Origin: Opitutaceae bacterium
Lineage (GTDB): Bacteria; Verrucomicrobiota; Verrucomicrobiia; Opitutales; Opitutaceae
Length of the DNA: 44,889 bases
NCBI GenBank assembly: GCA_947474995.1
Contig: CANJNJ010000027.1
Span: 1-44,889, forward strand
Direction: 5' to 3'
A program made the position numbers and the translations under genes. Numbering within the stretch: the first letter of the stretch is position 1; every line of letters begins with the position of its first letter. The notes under the pieces were generated by a model. The model made no database searches. It had not been told where the DNA came from and saw only the letters and a list, made by a program, of their open reading frames with translations. Shown in pieces: positions 42,735-44,889 of the stretch.

Positions 42735-43844
42735 ATGAAACGTCGCGATTTTCTCACCAGCGCCGCCGTCGGCGCCGCCTCTCTTGGTCTCGCCCGCCAC
42801 GCCACTGCCGCCGCGACGACGGCGAGTGCCTCCAAATCGCGCCCCCCGCTGCTGATGAAGGCCGGGCACCAGCACGACCATTCGGAGAACACGCTTCGGG
42901 CGCTGGCCGCGTTTGGCGTGACCAACATTTGCAGCGGTCATTTGTCGCGGGAAATCGACAAGGACTGGACCGTGGATTCCCTCACCCGGCTGCGGAAGCA
43001 CGTGGAATCCTTCGGGGTGAAACTCGACGCCGTGCCATTGCCGCTGAGTTCCGCTTACATCACCAAGGCGGAAATGCCCGAGATTCTGCTCGCGAAGGAT
43101 CCGGAGCGGGAGCGGGCGATCGATGACATCTGCACCATGGTTCGCAACGCCGGCAAGGCGGGCATCCCGATGGTGAAATACAATTTTACTTTCATCGGCG
43201 TGGTCCGGACCGAGCGCACGATCGGGCGCGGCGGCGCCAGCCTCAGCTCCTTCGATTACAGCAAATCGAAACAGGAGCCGCCGCTGACGGAAGCCGGCCG
43301 GATCACAGAGCAGATTTACTGGGATCGCATCGAATACTTTCTCAAGCGCGTCGTGCCGGTCGCGCACGAGTCCAAGGTGAAAATCGCGCTCCATCCGCAG
43401 GATCCCTCCATGCCGAAGAACCAGGGCTGGCGTGGCGTGGAAACCGTGTTGGGCAACGTCGACGGGTTGAAGCGTTTCGTGAACACGACGCCCAGCGAGT
43501 ACCACGGCCTGAATTTCTGCCAGGGCACCGTCTCCGAGATGCTGGCGAAGCCGGGTGAGGAAATTTACGACGTCATCCGACACTTCGCGACGCAGAAAAA
43601 GATTTTCAACGTGCACTTCCGCAATATTCGCGGCGGCGTGCTCAAGTTCGAGGAGACGATGCCCGACGACGGCGACGTCGACATGCCGCGAGCGCTGCGC
43701 ACCTACCGCGACGCCGGCTACGATGGCCTGATCATGCCGGATCACGTGCCGCAGATCGTCGGCGATCCGAATGGCCAGAAGGCCTTCGCGTTTTGCTTCG
43801 GCTACATCCAAGCCCTGCTCGAAACGCTGCGACGCGAAGCCTGA
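42735..43844 (+). CDS. Tat-exported UxuA-like mannonate dehydratase / sugar isomerase family protein
   Basis: 369 residues from ATG 42735. The N-terminus is a Tat signal (MKRRDFLTSAAVGAASLGLA, twin Arg plus DFL), implying export after folding. The TIM-barrel core matches the mannonate dehydratase/xylose-isomerase-like superfamily: MVKYNFTFIGVVRTER, IALHPQDPSMP, GLNFCQGTVSEM, NVHFRNIRGG, DGDVDMPRALRTYRDAGYDG and LIMPDHVPQI. The metal ligands of UxuA (His in HP-DDP, Cys-x-G, H-R, D/H in P-DH) have plausible counterparts. The classical enzyme is cytoplasmic, so an exported relative may act on a different sugar acid. It is probably transcribed with the next small exported protein, 25 bp downstream. 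Confidence 0.88.
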   Translation: MKRRDFLTSAAVGAASLGLARHATAAATTASASKSRPPLLMKAGHQHDHSENTLRALAAFGVTNICSGHLSREIDKDWTVDSLTRLRKHVESFGVKLDAVPLPLSSAYITKAEMPEILLAKDPERERAIDDICTMVRNAGKAGIPMVKYNFTFIGVVRTERTIGRGGASLSSFDYSKSKQEPPLTEAGRITEQIYWDRIEYFLKRVVPVAHESKVKIALHPQDPSMPKNQGWRGVETVLGNVDGLKRFVNTTPSEYHGLNFCQGTVSEMLAKPGEEIYDVIRHFATQKKIFNVHFRNIRGGVLKFEETMPDDGDVDMPRALRTYRDAGYDGLIMPDHVPQIVGDPNGQKAFAFCFGYIQALLETLRREA

Positions 43845-43868
43845 GTTCTTGCAGCCCACTTCTTTTCC

Positions 43869-44282
43869 ATGAAATCCCCTACCAGGTTCTTCGCGGCGAT
43901 TCTTGCTGCCTGCTTCATCTGCGCCGCCGCGTTTGCGGCCGACGCTTCGCCCGCCGGCACGTGGAAGTTCACGCAGCCGGGCCGCGGGGGCAACCCCGGC
44001 ACCGAGCGCACGCTCAAGCTTGAGCTGAAAGAGGGCAACCTCACCGGCACGCTCATGGGCACGCAGGGTGGCCAGTTCCAGCTTCCCGACACCGCGATCG
44101 GCAATGCGTCCTACAAGGATGGGGCGCTCGCGTTTACCGTCGAGGTGGAGTTTAACGGCAATAAGTTCGTCAGCAAATACGCCGGCAAACTTGAAGGCGA
44201 CGGCATCAAGGGCTCGATCGAGCGGCCAGGTCGCGATGGGAATATCCAGAAGAGCGATTGGAACGCCGCGCGCGCCAAATAG
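43869..44282 (+). CDS. Small exported protein, unknown function
   Basis: 137 residues with a signal peptide (FFAAILAACFICAAAFAAD). The mature part, ASPAGTWKFTQPGRGG, GNLTGTLMGTQGGQFQLPDT, ALAFTVEVEFNGNKFVSKYAG and GIKGSIERPGR, looks like an all-beta, lipocalin-like small barrel. Proteins of this style are commonly found beside exported sugar enzymes in Verrucomicrobiota and Planctomycetota, but no function is established. It starts 25 bp after the UxuA-like gene on the same strand, so co-transcription is likely. Confidence 0.8.
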   Translation: MKSPTRFFAAILAACFICAAAFAADASPAGTWKFTQPGRGGNPGTERTLKLELKEGNLTGTLMGTQGGQFQLPDTAIGNASYKDGALAFTVEVEFNGNKFVSKYAGKLEGDGIKGSIERPGRDGNIQKSDWNAARAK

Positions 44283-44309
44283 GGTGCCGCGGCCTCTCGC
44301 CGGCGAATC

Positions 44310-44889
44310 CTAATCGAGCGGGATGTAGCAGACGTTGCTCGTCAGCATCATCAGAATGAAGATGAGGCACGTGATCATCGGGCCGAGATAGACTTGCCCG
44401 GTTAGATTAAAGAAACTGCGATTGAAGTAGGGGAGGAGGAACATCATCGGAATCACTCCGAGGAGCAGGTTCACGTAGAGCCATTCCTCCGTCCAGTAAA
44501 CCGTGCCGGTCGCGGCCAGTACGGTGTATTGAATTGCGAGAATCAGCATCAGGCCCACGGAATTTCCGAGGCCATTGATGAGCATGCCGACCCAAACCCG
44601 CTGGCCTTCGAACCGGCTGGCGCAGTTCACGCGGATGGAATTCGCCAGATAAAAAACGAAAAAGAGCGGGAGGTATTCCAGCGCGACGATGAGCATCTTG
44701 CGGGGAAACGCGGCGGGAGCCGACACGAAGGTGAACCGAAAGTCCGAATGGAAAATCTCGTAAGAGACGAAGAGCAGTCCGTAGAAGGCGACAACCACGG
44801 TGACCGCCAGCCCGGCGGTTAGCGCCAATTCCTTCGCGCCAATCCGGATGGCCTGCAGGGCCGGTGTCGCGCCATTCCTTTTGCCGTGC
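44310..44889 (-). CDS. Multi-pass membrane protein, C-terminal part (runs off the window)
   Basis: The frame is open from the right edge (HGKRNGATPALQAIRIGAKE) to TAG at 44310-44312, about 192 residues. At least five hydrophobic segments are visible: AGLAVTVVVAFYGLLFVSYE, KMLIVALEYLPLFFVFYLAN, INGLGNSVGLMLILAIQYTV, WLYVNLLLGVIPMMFLLPYF and PMITCLIFILMMLTSNVCYI. It resembles the membrane tail of some alpha/beta hydrolases (DFRF...FVFYLANSIRVN), which would make the missing N-terminal part an esterase, but that cannot be seen. It is convergent with the small exported protein. Confidence 0.65.
   Translation of the reverse strand, partial: HGKRNGATPALQAIRIGAKELALTAGLAVTVVVAFYGLLFVSYEIFHSDFRFTFVSAPAAFPRKMLIVALEYLPLFFVFYLANSIRVNCASRFEGQRVWVGMLINGLGNSVGLMLILAIQYTVLAATGTVYWTEEWLYVNLLLGVIPMMFLLPYFNRSFFNLTGQVYLGPMITCLIFILMMLTSNVCYIPLD

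Overview
The window looks like a piece of a high-GC Verrucomicrobiota chromosome, most likely Opitutaceae. This is inferred from protein style, since no rRNA is present. The pointers are a PEP-CTERM exported protein, secreted proteins ending in paired VRGLGP-type repeats, a TIR / TolB-like / TPR signalling protein, many exported sugar-type enzymes and PQQ propellers, and mostly Shine-Dalgarno-poor starts.

Layout. Positions 1-24000 are an accessory, scarred region. It opens with the end of an IS3-type element (1-124) and a PEP-CTERM protein. A 5'-truncated Fn3 repeat protein (1633-3357) follows, joined out of frame to the 3'-truncated second gene of a TIR / nSTAND1-WD40 two-gene cassette (3309-7202). 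Next come a tandem-repeat patch and three copies of a short element with 36-bp terminal inverted repeats (8171, 12267, 14365). Between and around these copies lie an SNF2 helicase fragment, an XRE-regulator fragment, a TIR-TM-TolB-like-TPR protein with a damaged start, a HupE/UreJ-like membrane protein and a small exported protein. A two-component cluster (14791-19729) then holds one histidine kinase broken by a single-base frameshift, one intact REC-kinase, and a relic of a third gene that stops about 40 bp before a second copy of the IS end. After it come a cytochrome c/PQQ-propeller protein, a small membrane protein, a REP pair, a cupin gene with a broken duplicate, and a YkgJ-type cysteine-cluster protein.

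Positions 24000-38200 are more ordinary chromosome: a GAF sensor kinase and glnD on the minus strand, divergent from valS, an FMN reductase and a MetX-like hydrolase. A small exported repeat protein, a membrane spermidine-synthase-like protein, a cysteine-containing exported protein and a DUF1684 protein follow. glnD (PII uridylylation, nitrogen sensing) and valS are the firmest housekeeping anchors.

Positions 38300-43850 hold four exported enzyme-like proteins: a Gfo/Idh/MocA oxidoreductase, a PQQ dehydrogenase, a ThuA-domain protein and a Tat-exported UxuA-like isomerase/dehydratase. Together they suggest periplasmic processing of sugars or sugar acids (inference). The window ends with a small exported protein and the C-terminal membrane part of a gene that runs off the right edge.

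The most interesting material is the TIR / nSTAND1 conflict-type cassette with its recombination scar, the short inverted-repeat element family, and the density of broken signalling genes.
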